Notes under the pieces: model-generated | Databases searched by the model: none | What the model was told of the DNA's origin: nothing | Seen by the model: only the letters and a program-made list of their open reading frames with translations | Source: DAOVVL01 sp965603095 | Lineage (GTDB): Bacteria > Pseudomonadota > Alphaproteobacteria > Rhodospirillales > Magnetovibrionaceae | Reading direction: 5' to 3' | Length of the DNA: 39,492 nt | Assembly: GCA_965603095.1 (NCBI GenBank) | Contig: CBFDBQ010000014.1 | Coordinates: forward strand, 1-39,492 | Made by a program: the position numbers and the translations under genes | Shown here: positions 7,209 to 14,938 of the stretch, one piece after another | Layout: every line of letters starts with the position of its first letter | Numbering within the stretch: position 1 is the stretch's first letter

Positions 7209-8524
7209 GTAGTTTTGAAATTGCACTGTTGGCCATTGGCCTATTGCTAACCTTGTTGGCGTTACGTATTCCAGTAGGGGTTGCCATGATATTGGTCGGC
7301 ATGGGCGGTTACGCGTCCATTGCCGGGATTGATCCCTTAATTAACTATGCCAAGACGGCCCCTTACTGGCGTTTTTCCACTTATGATTTATCAGTGGTGC
7401 CAATGTTTTTGTTGATGAGCCAGTTCGCAACCAAGGCCGGGTTATCGAGCGCACTGTTTAAATCGGCCAATGCTTATCTGGGCCATCGCCGGGGCGGGGT
7501 TGCTATGGCGGCGGTTGGTGGGTGTGCCGGGTTCGGTGCCATTTGTGGATCATCGTTAGCGACTGCCGCGACCATGGCGCAGGTGGCGTTGCCGGAATTG
7601 AAAAAATTTAATTATTCAAACGCACTGGCGACTGGTTCTTTGGCCGCTGGTGGCACGCTGGGTATTTTGATACCGCCATCGGTGGTGCTGGTAATTCTAG
7701 CCATCGCGGTTGAGGCTAATATTGTCACCTTGTTTCAGGCCGCGTTTGTTCCAGGTTTACTAGCGGCAGTTGGTTATATTTTGACCATTGCCATTTATGT
7801 GCGTATCAGGCCCAAAGCTGGCCCGGTGGGGCCAAAAGCGGACAAGGCCGAACGTCGCAAAGCGTTGCTAGAAACGTGGCCGGTGATACTTATTTTTCTG
7901 GTGGTTATTGGCGGTATTTATCTTGGTGTGTTTACCCCGACCGAAGGTGCGGCCTTTGGTGCCTTGGGCACTGGTCTGATAGCGGTATGGCGCGGTGGAT
8001 TAAGGTGGCAGGGATTTATTGATTGCCTCAAAGGCACCGCCACCTCAACCGCGATGATTTTTCTTATTTTGTTGGGCGCAGATTTCTTTAGCGCATTTCT
8101 TGGCCTTTCGCGCATGCCCATGGAATTGACCGCATTAATTGGCGGCAGTGGCCTTTCCCCCATGGTGATACTTGTTGCCATGTTAATCACATACCTGCTG
8201 TTGGGGTGCGTAATGGACAGCATGGCGATGATACTTCTGACCGTTCCTATTTTTTGGCCCATAATCGCTGTGCAGGATTTTGGTATGCCGGAAGACGACC
8301 TTAAAATGTGGTTCGGCATAATAGTGCTGATTGTGGTTGAGGTGGGCCTGATAACTCCACCTGTGGGATTGAATGTGTTTGTCATTAATTCCATGTCAAA
8401 GGCGGTGAAGTTAAAGGAAACCTTCATCGGTGTAATGCCATTTTTGCTATCTGACATCATTCGCATTGTGTTGTTGATAATGTTTCCTGCGTTAACATTA
8501 TCTTTGCCGCACCTGTTGAGGTAG
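7205..8524 (+). CDS. TRAP transporter large permease (DctM family)
   Basis: A 439-residue inner-membrane protein of about 12 helices. Family marks are Gly-Gly-Cys-Ala-Gly-Phe-Gly-Ala-Ile-Cys-Gly-Ser-Ser, then Ala-Ala-Gly-Gly-Thr-Leu-Gly-Ile-Leu-Ile-Pro-Pro-Ser, and a later Gly-Leu-Ile-Thr-Pro-Pro-Val-Gly-Leu-Asn. These re-entrant loops carry the ion-coupled path. Starts with GTG inside the stop of the small permease gene (GTGA overlap). With the genes at 5527 and 6666 it forms a complete sodium-dependent TRAP system; no catabolic gene is attached. Confidence 0.93.
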   Translation: MSSFEIALLAIGLLLTLLALRIPVGVAMILVGMGGYASIAGIDPLINYAKTAPYWRFSTYDLSVVPMFLLMSQFATKAGLSSALFKSANAYLGHRRGGVAMAAVGGCAGFGAICGSSLATAATMAQVALPELKKFNYSNALATGSLAAGGTLGILIPPSVVLVILAIAVEANIVTLFQAAFVPGLLAAVGYILTIAIYVRIRPKAGPVGPKADKAERRKALLETWPVILIFLVVIGGIYLGVFTPTEGAAFGALGTGLIAVWRGGLRWQGFIDCLKGTATSTAMIFLILLGADFFSAFLGLSRMPMELTALIGGSGLSPMVILVAMLITYLLLGCVMDSMAMILLTVPIFWPIIAVQDFGMPEDDLKMWFGIIVLIVVEVGLITPPVGLNVFVINSMSKAVKLKETFIGVMPFLLSDIIRIVLLIMFPALTLSLPHLLR

Positions 8525-8593
8525 TTTTTGGGAAAAAAGAGGATAGTAACTAAATCAATCCCAGCACGGAATAGAGTACTAAATAGAGCAAAT

Positions 8594-8640
8594 AAAAACC
8601 GGGGTACGTTTTGACACGCGCCCCGGTTTTTTTATTTTAT
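8594..8640. terminator. Bidirectional terminator between convergent units
   Basis: An 11-bp stem, AAAAACCGGGG (8594-8604) with CCCCGGTTTTT (8621-8631), is flanked by A- and T-rich runs on both sides. It separates the TRAP operon from the convergent PQQ-type gene and can work for both strands. Confidence 0.8.
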
Positions 8641-8651
8641 CTAAGTCGTGG

Positions 8652-9797
8652 CTACTTCAATATATCGTAGGCATAAACCTTGCCATTGGTACCGCCAATA
8701 TAAATTGATTTTCCGCTTACGCTTATGCCGGTTCTGGTTTCGATATCGGTTTGTTGCGACCACAGTACATCACCGTCATTACGATCAAGGGCGTAAAGCC
8801 CACCTTTTTGGGTTTTAAAATACATGGTATCGCCTATGAACACCGGCTTACCCATAAGATAATTGAACGAACCGTTCGGAATATTATATTTCCACTTGGT
8901 TTTTCCGGTCATGACATCCCATGCATGAACCTTGGTATTGGCGGCCCCATAATACACCACATTACCAATGCCGGCCATTGAGGGAACCCAGTTGCCAGTG
9001 TCGCGCTTCCAAACCTTTTTGCCGTTGGTGGTATCGACACCGACGAGAAAGTCCTGATAGCCCACATAAACCAGCCTGTCTTTGGTGGCATAAAGGGCCT
9101 TTGGAAGACCCATCAGCGATAGGTGTTCCCATTTTGGCTGTCCAGTTGCAACGTCCAAGGCGTAAATGCGGATCGTGCCTGCTTCATCAAGCTCAATATC
9201 CAGGTCACGATAATTTCCACCGACATAGATAGTTTTTCCGTAGCGGTAGGGAACCTGCAGCAGGTAGTTGTCGCTGGTAAATTCCCAGTTAATCCGACCA
9301 TCGGCGGAGTTGATTGAAAACAGTTTGGCACCGGTAAATATATTACTTGGCAATCCTGTGCCGACATGGGCCGTCGACATAAAAATGGTTTTTCCTGAAA
9401 TTAGCGGTGGGCGTTGGCAATTGATGCCTAAGTTAATTTTCCATAGCTCAGTACCATCGGTTACGTTGAGGGCCGCTAGTGCGCCGCCTTTATGACAGAC
9501 GTAAATCTTCTTGCCGTCACTTCCATAGCCCCGGGACCAGATACCCTCGGGCGGTGCGTATTGCCACTTTTCCTTGCCGCTACGGGCATCAAACGCGATT
9601 AGCGGGCCATCTTTCGGGACAACCATAACCAAATTGGCGGCAACCACCGGGGGGAGGTTGATCGGCGCGCTGGTTTGGGCACTCCACACCAGTTTTGCGC
9701 CATCGCTATCGGCAATAGATGGATAAGCGCTCAGTCCCAGCCACACGGCGGCGCCGGCAAAAACTAGGAATAAAATTCTTGTTCTTAAATTGGTCAT
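8652..9797 (-). CDS. PQQ-like beta-propeller repeat protein
   Basis: A 381-residue exported protein with an N-terminal hydrophobic segment (about residues 8-28) acting as signal or anchor. The rest is repeated PQQ_2-type blades: units of Gly-x-x-Tyr-Ala-Leu-Asp/Asn-x-x-x-Gly-x-x-x-Trp recur (Lys-Trp, Leu-Trp, Asn-Trp, Lys-Trp, Val-Trp, Lys-Trp, Leu-Trp), enough for a seven- or eight-blade propeller. Such proteins include BamB-like scaffolds and quinoprotein dehydrogenases. I see no dehydrogenase catalytic module, so it is more likely a scaffold or accessory. It lies downstream of the di-haem lipoprotein gene on the same strand, with a hairpin between them. Confidence 0.85.
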   Translation of the reverse strand: MTNLRTRILFLVFAGAAVWLGLSAYPSIADSDGAKLVWSAQTSAPINLPPVVAANLVMVVPKDGPLIAFDARSGKEKWQYAPPEGIWSRGYGSDGKKIYVCHKGGALAALNVTDGTELWKINLGINCQRPPLISGKTIFMSTAHVGTGLPSNIFTGAKLFSINSADGRINWEFTSDNYLLQVPYRYGKTIYVGGNYRDLDIELDEAGTIRIYALDVATGQPKWEHLSLMGLPKALYATKDRLVYVGYQDFLVGVDTTNGKKVWKRDTGNWVPSMAGIGNVVYYGAANTKVHAWDVMTGKTKWKYNIPNGSFNYLMGKPVFIGDTMYFKTQKGGLYALDRNDGDVLWSQQTDIETRTGISVSGKSIYIGGTNGKVYAYDILK

Positions 9798-9850
9798 TTA
9801 TTTTTTCCGCAAGATATTAAGGGGAGGGCTGTTAGATTGTAGTTAAAATA

Positions 9851-9880
9851 AAGGCGGGAGGTTTCCCCCCCGCCTTCATT
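9851..9880 (-). terminator. Hairpin between the cytochrome and propeller genes
   Basis: AAGGCGGG (9851-9858) pairs with CCCGCCTT (9869-9876), with extra G-C pairs inside. Read on the minus strand it is followed by TATTTTAAC, so it can end most transcripts of the cytochrome gene and leave the propeller gene at a lower level or under its own promoter. Confidence 0.6.
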
Positions 9881-9901
9881 CTATACCAAGATGGTACGAC
9901 C

Positions 9902-10837
9902 TTACATAGGTCCGATTGCTCCGTGAAGGACAATTGGTCCATCGCGGTTTTCTTCGGTGATGTCAAACTCAACTTCAGGAGGCATACGGTTATTACGTAG
10001 GCGCGCCCTCATTTTTGAGTGACCCCAGTCATAGTCGGTCATACCAGTACCTTTGGATTGACCAAACAGTGGAACTCCAGGAGGCTGTTCATTAACGTCA
10101 GCTCCTCTCATCAGACCTTCATAAGAGGAAAGATCCATCTCATGATAAGAATCTTCGGAGTTGTCGAAATGGCAAGAAACACAAGATGCTGTGCCTTCGC
10201 CCCAAGCACCATCTTCGGTGAAGAGTGGCAGGATGTTGTTTTTAAAGTTGGCGTTGTTCTTACCGCCAGCTGCAATCCAATCACCAATCATGCCAACTTC
10301 TTTACCAGTTGGGCCATCACGGTTTTCTTCGGTGATGTCAAACTCAACTTCAGGAGGCATACGGTTGTTACGCATACGTTCCTTCATTTTTGAGTGACCC
10401 CAATCGAAGTCAGTTTTGCCAACACCCATGGATTGACCAAACAGCGGAACTCCAGGAGGCTGTTCATTAACGTCAGCCCCTTTCATCATGCCTGCATAAG
10501 AGGAAAGATCCATCTCATGATAGGAATCTTCGGAGTTGTCGAAATGGCAAGAAGTACAAGACGCTGTATCTTCGCCGAATACGCCATCGGTGGTGAATAA
10601 CGGAAGTACGTCACCGTCAAAGGTACCGTTGGCTGAATTGCCGCTCATGTCTTCGTAGGTAAAGCTTCCGTTTGGAGCACCGGCTTCAACCCAGGCAGCC
10701 ATAAGATCTACTGCTTTAATAGCACCGGGGCTGCTTTCGCTAACGTCACCCGATCCTCCTGCACATGCAGTTGCAACGATAGCTACAGTAGCTAGCGCGG
10801 CGCCTACAAGCGTTGATTTTATTGATTTGGTCTTCAT
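9902..10837 (-). CDS. Di-haem c-type cytochrome lipoprotein with duplicated module
   Basis: A 311-residue exported protein. An N-terminal signal ends in a lipobox-like Ala-Thr-Ala-Cys with Cys25. Two CxxCH haem sites lie at residues 94-98 (CTSCH) and 219-223 (CVSCH), each followed about 63 residues later by Asn-Arg-Met-Pro-Pro, whose Met is a plausible distal ligand. Each haem sits in a module of about 99 residues repeated with a period of 125 residues; by hand I count 15 differences in 99. ATG 10837 has AGGGGG 9 bases upstream; the frame opens eight codons earlier without a ribosome site. The first 60 residues after the lipobox hold a partial third element (Ala-Trp-Val-Glu-Ala-Gly). Probably membrane-tethered electron transfer; partner unknown. 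Confidence 0.8.
   Translation of the reverse strand: MKTKSIKSTLVGAALATVAIVATACAGGSGDVSESSPGAIKAVDLMAAWVEAGAPNGSFTYEDMSGNSANGTFDGDVLPLFTTDGVFGEDTASCTSCHFDNSEDSYHEMDLSSYAGMMKGADVNEQPPGVPLFGQSMGVGKTDFDWGHSKMKERMRNNRMPPEVEFDITEENRDGPTGKEVGMIGDWIAAGGKNNANFKNNILPLFTEDGAWGEGTASCVSCHFDNSEDSYHEMDLSSYEGLMRGADVNEQPPGVPLFGQSKGTGMTDYDWGHSKMRARLRNNRMPPEVEFDITEENRDGPIVLHGAIGPM
9936..10615 (-). repeat. Intragenic direct repeat, period 375 bp
   Basis: Bases 9936-10240 and 10311-10615 align without gaps at an offset of exactly 375 (125 codons), with long identical stretches such as those around 9946-9995 and 10321-10370. The low divergence at synonymous sites points to recent duplication or ongoing gene conversion between the two haem modules. 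Confidence 0.8.
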
Positions 10838-11201
10838 ATGAAGTCCCCCTAGTTTTCTCATTTTGATTAACTAACTAAATCCAAAAAATAATAGCGAGTT
10901 CACAAATACAAATTAATATTAGTAAAATCGCAAGTAATGGATACCACGAGCATACTAGTTCAAATGCGTTATAAACATCAATTGGCAAAACAATCTTTTA
11001 TTACTTTTTATTCATAAAAATCATTTGTTTATATTAGCTTATGGTCATGCATTGCACTGAATGTTAGCAATATAAATTGGAAACACCATTAATGAGACCC
11101 ATATCCCACCCATTATACTGTATTACATAATCGTAACATTTCAGTAGGTTGTATTGAGTTTGCGCAACACTCTAAAATACAAACAAGATGGAATTATGGT
11201 T
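10838..11201. other. AT-rich intergenic region upstream of the cytochrome gene
   Basis: 364 bases with no open frame of note. It must contain the promoter of the minus-strand cytochrome gene. A possible pair on that strand is TTGATG and TAGTAT with an 18-base spacer near 10984-10955, which I would not rely on. No strong hairpin follows the transporter gene that ends at 11202. Confidence 0.4.
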
Positions 11202-11924
11202 TTAAATTATAACCAATGTGGCTAATACACTAGGTGGTATATTCAACAGAGAAAGGGATGCACCAACACCAATTGTCAGCAATGACAGTGCAAACTGAAT
11301 ACCATTGTGCGCCCACGAGAGTGATTTGCTAATCTTTCGTAACGGTAAGGCTATTATAAAACTAAGAACAACCATTCCGACCATGGATCCAATAGCAAAT
11401 ATAGCCATGTATAGAAGGCTCATTTCATATGATCTAAAAGCCCCAGCGGCCAACACCACCAAGGCGGCTGATCCAGCCATGCCATGCATCATTCCTATAA
11501 TTAATGAACGCCATGAAGCGACCCTGTCATGGGGATGTGAGTGTTCCATGGTAGTGGCGTGACTGTGAGCATGGAAATGTACATGCCCATCTTTGTGGCG
11601 GTGGACATGAAAATGGATTCTCTTTTTTACAAGACGGTAAAGAAGGTCGCCGCCAAGCGCCATAAGCATTATACCAACGGCAAATTCCAACCAACCTGAA
11701 AAACCTGCAGGGGCGGATATATTCAATCCAATAAATATTGCACCAATGGAAAACAGGGCCAACGCATGCCCCAGCCCCCAAAGAGCACCTAATTTAACGG
11801 CACGATGAAGCACACTGTTTTGTGCTTTGCTTTGTGCGCCAAGGGTGGCAACGGCGGCAACGTGGTCGGCTTCGACCGCATGACGCAACCCCATTAAAAA
11901 CCCCAATAAAAGAACGGAACCCAT
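11202..11924 (-). CDS. UreH/NicO-like nickel or cobalt transporter
   Basis: A 240-residue inner-membrane protein with six or so helices. The first helix carries Arg-His-Ala-Val-Glu-Ala-Asp-His (His15, Asp20, His21), the HX4DH metal-binding signature of the NiCoT and UreH families. A central cytoplasmic loop (about 105-132) is very rich in His. A later Met-Met-His-Gly-Met-Ala-Gly-Ser-Ala matches the second family motif. It probably moves nickel or cobalt; import or export cannot be decided. It lies 18 bases downstream of the flavin reductase gene and probably shares its transcript. No nickel enzyme is encoded in the window. Confidence 0.8.
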   Translation of the reverse strand: MGSVLLLGFLMGLRHAVEADHVAAVATLGAQSKAQNSVLHRAVKLGALWGLGHALALFSIGAIFIGLNISAPAGFSGWLEFAVGIMLMALGGDLLYRLVKKRIHFHVHRHKDGHVHFHAHSHATTMEHSHPHDRVASWRSLIIGMMHGMAGSAALVVLAAGAFRSYEMSLLYMAIFAIGSMVGMVVLSFIIALPLRKISKSLSWAHNGIQFALSLLTIGVGASLSLLNIPPSVLATLVII

Positions 11925-11942
11925 TTTGTTTTAGCCTGCATT

Positions 11943-12437
11943 TCAGCCTAATGAAGAAAGATTGTGAAATGATGACCCCAGCCAAGCTATGGGCATTTCA
12001 TTTTCGTTTATTAGCACTACGTCCGTAACATTACCAATGAAAGCATAATGCGTACCGTGAGAAACACATTCTTCGGTTTTGCAAACAAATACTGCTATGG
12101 CATCGTCAAGGTACGGGACGCGATTATGGTGTTCGGTCCAGTTTCCATGCTCAAACCTATTCTCACCAGAAAGGCCGGTAGCGCCCGCAAACACCATAGA
12201 TAAATCTTTGTGGCTATGGCCCAGCACGTTAACGGCAAAAACACCGGATTCTTTTATTGATTGCGCGGTGCCCGTATCTTTGTTGGCACACGCAACCAAA
12301 CTGGGCGGAGATACTGAAAGCGAACATACGGCGGTGGCAGTTATTCCCCTGCGCTCATTCCCGGTGCCAGTGGATATAATGGTTACCCCGCCAGCAAGAA
12401 GAGACATTCCTTTTTTAAATACTTCTTCGTCTGCCAT
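11943..12437 (-). CDS. Flavin reductase-like FMN-binding protein
   Basis: A 164-residue soluble protein with the flavin reductase (HpaC/RutF) domain: Gly-Val-Thr-Ile-Ile-Ser-Thr at the start, Gly-Ile-Thr-Ala-Thr-Ala-Val-Cys-Ser-Leu-Ser-Val-Ser-Pro-Pro-Ser-Leu in the flavin-binding core, and Gly-Val-Phe-Ala-Val-Asn-Val-Leu after it. Such proteins use NAD(P)H to reduce FMN or FAD, often for a partner monooxygenase. No monooxygenase lies nearby. It is 29 bases downstream of the RpiR gene, in the same direction. Confidence 0.85.
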   Translation of the reverse strand: MADEEVFKKGMSLLAGGVTIISTGTGNERRGITATAVCSLSVSPPSLVACANKDTGTAQSIKESGVFAVNVLGHSHKDLSMVFAGATGLSGENRFEHGNWTEHHNRVPYLDDAIAVFVCKTEECVSHGTHYAFIGNVTDVVLINENEMPIAWLGSSFHNLSSLG

Positions 12438-12466
12438 TAAAAATAACCTTTATTCGATCTTTTATT

Positions 12467-13354
12467 TTAAGTGAATTTCCTAAACATCTTAGTCTGATCG
12501 AATAGTTCTTCCAGCGTTTTCATTCTATCTTTTGTTTCGTCCCAGGTGTTATTTTCAACAGCAGCTATTACTGCTTCAACAATGAACATTGTTACAACAG
12601 AAGAATCCCATGCCGATGGCGCCTCAATCCGTGAATGAAAACTATGGGTTGCATATTTTGATGTTGGCGAACCCCATTGGTCGGTAAATAAAATTAGGCT
12701 AACACCCTTTTCTTTGGCCATTTTAACAAGGCGTAAAATATCATGTTCATAGCGCCTAATATCAAATGCTACCAGCACATCACCTTCTTCCATATTTAGC
12801 ACGTAGTGCGGCCATGTGTTTGCATTGGTTGCAATTAACGTCATTCCGCCGCGTATAACCTGCATATGGGTAAAGAAATAATCGGCAATGGACCTGGTAA
12901 TGCGCCCGCCAACCACATGGATGGATTTTTTTCTATTTGAAAGAAGTTTGGCCGTAGCATTGAATTCTTCCGGGTCAATTTGGCGCAGGGTTTGGCGCAT
13001 ATTATCCATTACCGCATCGGCAAATAGATTAAGCATGTGTGTGTCAGGTGCGCTTTCCGTCCAACGATTATGTTTGGTTATGGGGTTTGAAATTGTCTCT
13101 TCAAGTTCGCCACGAAGGGCGGCCTGCATTTCAGGAAACCCCCTAAAGCCAAGCTTTTTAGCCATTCTAACAACAGTAGGGGTCGAAACATCCGATATTT
13201 CGGCAACGGTGGTAATGCTACCCAGCCCCGATACTGGGTAATTTTCAAGCATAGCATTGGCTAGTTGACGCTCGGCCCGGGTCAATTGCTCAAATTTAGC
13301 GCGCATCAGCTCCGCAACAGTAAGGTCTTTATTAAGGTCTGGGGCTTTGGCCAT
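12467..13354 (-). CDS. MurR/RpiR-family transcriptional regulator
   Basis: A 295-residue regulator with an N-terminal HTH_6 domain (about residues 12-90, including Ile-Ser-Asp-Val-Ser-Thr-Pro-Thr-Val-Val-Arg and Lys-Leu-Gly-Phe-Arg-Gly-Phe) and a C-terminal SIS domain (about 135-260) with Ile-His-Val-Val-Gly-Gly. SIS domains in this family usually sense phosphosugars, but divergent members control amino acid and amine uptake. It is divergent from the operon starting at 13542, 187 bases away, with inverted repeats between, and so is the best candidate for its regulator. Confidence 0.9.
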   Translation of the reverse strand: MAKAPDLNKDLTVAELMRAKFEQLTRAERQLANAMLENYPVSGLGSITTVAEISDVSTPTVVRMAKKLGFRGFPEMQAALRGELEETISNPITKHNRWTESAPDTHMLNLFADAVMDNMRQTLRQIDPEEFNATAKLLSNRKKSIHVVGGRITRSIADYFFTHMQVIRGGMTLIATNANTWPHYVLNMEEGDVLVAFDIRRYEHDILRLVKMAKEKGVSLILFTDQWGSPTSKYATHSFHSRIEAPSAWDSSVVTMFIVEAVIAAVENNTWDETKDRMKTLEELFDQTKMFRKFT

Positions 13355-13409
13355 GGCTACAATCCCTCAATCTATGGTGGAAATAGGAAACCACCACGTC
13401 AATTTTATC

Positions 13410-13524
13410 ATTTATGAAAAGTATATTCCACATAAATACTATAAGAAACAAATGTTTCAGAAAGTTGCTTGACTATCACGTCACTTATGAAAGGATATGC
13501 TCAAAATATATATAAAATATATAT
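13410..13524. promoter_or_regulatory. Candidate RpiR operators in the divergent region
   Basis: Three symmetric elements lie between the RpiR gene and the TRAP operon. ATTTATG (13410-13416) pairs with CATAAAT (13431-13437). GAAACA (13445-13450) pairs with TGTTTC (13453-13458) around a 2-base centre. ATATATAT is repeated at 13506-13513 and 13517-13524. The half-site TTATGAAA occurs at 13412 and again near 13485. A TTGACT is at 13469-13474, but no well-spaced -10 follows. Binding is inferred only from position and symmetry. Confidence 0.4.
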
Positions 13525-13541
13525 GATACGGGGAGGATAAG

Positions 13542-14378
13542 TTGGGGCAAGGGGATAAAACCAGCAACAAAGCTGCCTTAACTGCTGCAACTGTGGCCGT
13601 TACGAACCGTGCGGGCGCAAGCGGTATGATTATTGCCTGCGAGCATGCCTCAAACTTTATCCCTTCAGAATTTGAAAATCTCGGCATTGACGATAAAACC
13701 CAACAAAGTCACATCGCATGGGATATAGGCGCATTAGCTGTGGCCAAAGAAATATCAGCACTGCTGGATGCACCGCTTGTTGCACAGTGCGTTTCCCGGC
13801 TTGTTTACGATTGCAACCGTTCGCCTGATGCCAGAGACACAATAAGGGACACAGCAATTGAAAAAAGCGAAATTTATAATATCCCCGGCAACAAGGGAAT
13901 TAGCGCGGCTGAGCGTACCGCACGAAAAAATAAATATTATGAACCGTTCAGAGAAGAACTGGCCAATATAATTAAATCCCACACCGCCACGGCTAAAAGC
14001 GCGGCACTAATAACCATCCATTCTTTTACCCCGATCTTTGGTGATGAAAAAAGAAACATGGATATTGGAATTATTCACGATAGCGACAGCCGCCTTGCCG
14101 ATGAAATAATAACAATCGCAAATTCAGACAAAAGCTTTGATATAAGGCGAAATGAACCTTATGGCCCCGATGACAATGTAACATTTACCATTGTTGAACA
14201 CGCGGTTTCACAAGGCCTATTAAATGTGATGATAGAAATTCGTAATGATTTGATTGCCGATAGCGATGCGCAAAAATCAATGGCGCAAAAATTGGCAAAT
14301 TACATTACCGGTGCGGTTAATTCTATTTGTAATAAATCTATTTCTGAAAATTTTCCATGTTGTGCAAGCGGGAATTAA
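13542..14378 (+). CDS. N-formylglutamate amidohydrolase-family enzyme
   Basis: A 278-residue soluble hydrolase of the FGase family, zinc-dependent enzymes that cleave N-acyl or gamma-glutamyl-type amide bonds. Family marks are Cys-Glu-His-Ala-Ser-Asn-Phe-Ile-Pro (33-41), His-Ile-Ala-Trp-Asp-Ile-Gly-Ala (57-64), Ser-Arg-Leu-Val-Tyr-Asp-Cys-Asn-Arg (85-93) and a later Ile-His-Ser-Phe-Thr-Pro. The start is TTG at 13542, supported by GGGAGG 6 bases upstream; no ATG precedes the conserved part. It heads the operon containing a glutamine synthetase-like ligase, so hydrolysis of a gamma-glutamyl amide intermediate is more likely than histidine breakdown, as no hut gene is near. Confidence 0.85.
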   Translation: MGQGDKTSNKAALTAATVAVTNRAGASGMIIACEHASNFIPSEFENLGIDDKTQQSHIAWDIGALAVAKEISALLDAPLVAQCVSRLVYDCNRSPDARDTIRDTAIEKSEIYNIPGNKGISAAERTARKNKYYEPFREELANIIKSHTATAKSAALITIHSFTPIFGDEKRNMDIGIIHDSDSRLADEIITIANSDKSFDIRRNEPYGPDDNVTFTIVEHAVSQGLLNVMIEIRNDLIADSDAQKSMAQKLANYITGAVNSICNKSISENFPCCASGN

Positions 14379-14383
14379 ATTAA

Positions 14384-14938
14384 ATGCCAACAGCAATAGT
14401 TAAATTTGTATATTTTATAGAGAAGATAAATTATTTCTTCGGCCGCATCGCAATGTATGGAATTTTTGCGATGATTGGCGTGCTATTTTACTCAACCATA
14501 ACCAAATCTTTTTTTCAGCCATCATTATGGACGCTGGAAATGGCTCAGTTTTTAATGGCCTCTTATTATTTGTTGGGTGGTGCGTATTCCATGCAGCTAG
14601 GCGACCATGTGCGGATGGATCTTCTGTATGGCCAATGGTCGCCAAAGCACAGAGGTTTTGCAGACTCCATTACATCGTTGGTATTGGTTACATATTTACT
14701 GTTTATATTATATGGCGGAGTTTCCAGTACTAGCTATGCAATCAAGTACGGCGAAGCAAGCTACTCTTCGTGGGCCCCCTATATGGCACCCATCAAAATA
14801 ATAATGGTTTTTGGTGTTTCCTTAATGATACTGCAAACCATTGCAACATTTTTCAGAGATTTAGCAAAATCTCGAGGCATGACCCTAGAGGGTGAACCGC
14901 TTTCAGACACCTATGAAGAAGCGGGGCCAACAATATGA
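14384..14938 (+). CDS. TRAP transporter small permease (DctQ family)
   Basis: A 184-residue inner-membrane protein with four helices and the DctQ-type segment Trp-Thr-Leu-Glu-Met-Ala-Gln-Phe-Leu-Met (about residues 48-57) followed by a Gly-Asp-His-Val-Arg-Met-Asp turn. It starts 5 bases after the amidohydrolase stop and its own stop overlaps the large permease start by 4 bases (ATGA). Confidence 0.9.
   Translation: MPTAIVKFVYFIEKINYFFGRIAMYGIFAMIGVLFYSTITKSFFQPSLWTLEMAQFLMASYYLLGGAYSMQLGDHVRMDLLYGQWSPKHRGFADSITSLVLVTYLLFILYGGVSSTSYAIKYGEASYSSWAPYMAPIKIIMVFGVSLMILQTIATFFRDLAKSRGMTLEGEPLSDTYEEAGPTI

Noticed and set aside
7918..8466. Minus-strand open frame of 182 codons
   Set aside because: Antisense to the DctM gene and without any family features.
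9936..10615. CRISPR-like or satellite repeat
   Set aside because: The two copies are long, in frame and encode haem modules; this is a gene-internal duplication.
13542..14378. Histidine-degradation gene (hutG)
   Set aside because: No hutU, hutH, hutI or hutF nearby; the operon partners point to gamma-glutamyl amide hydrolysis.
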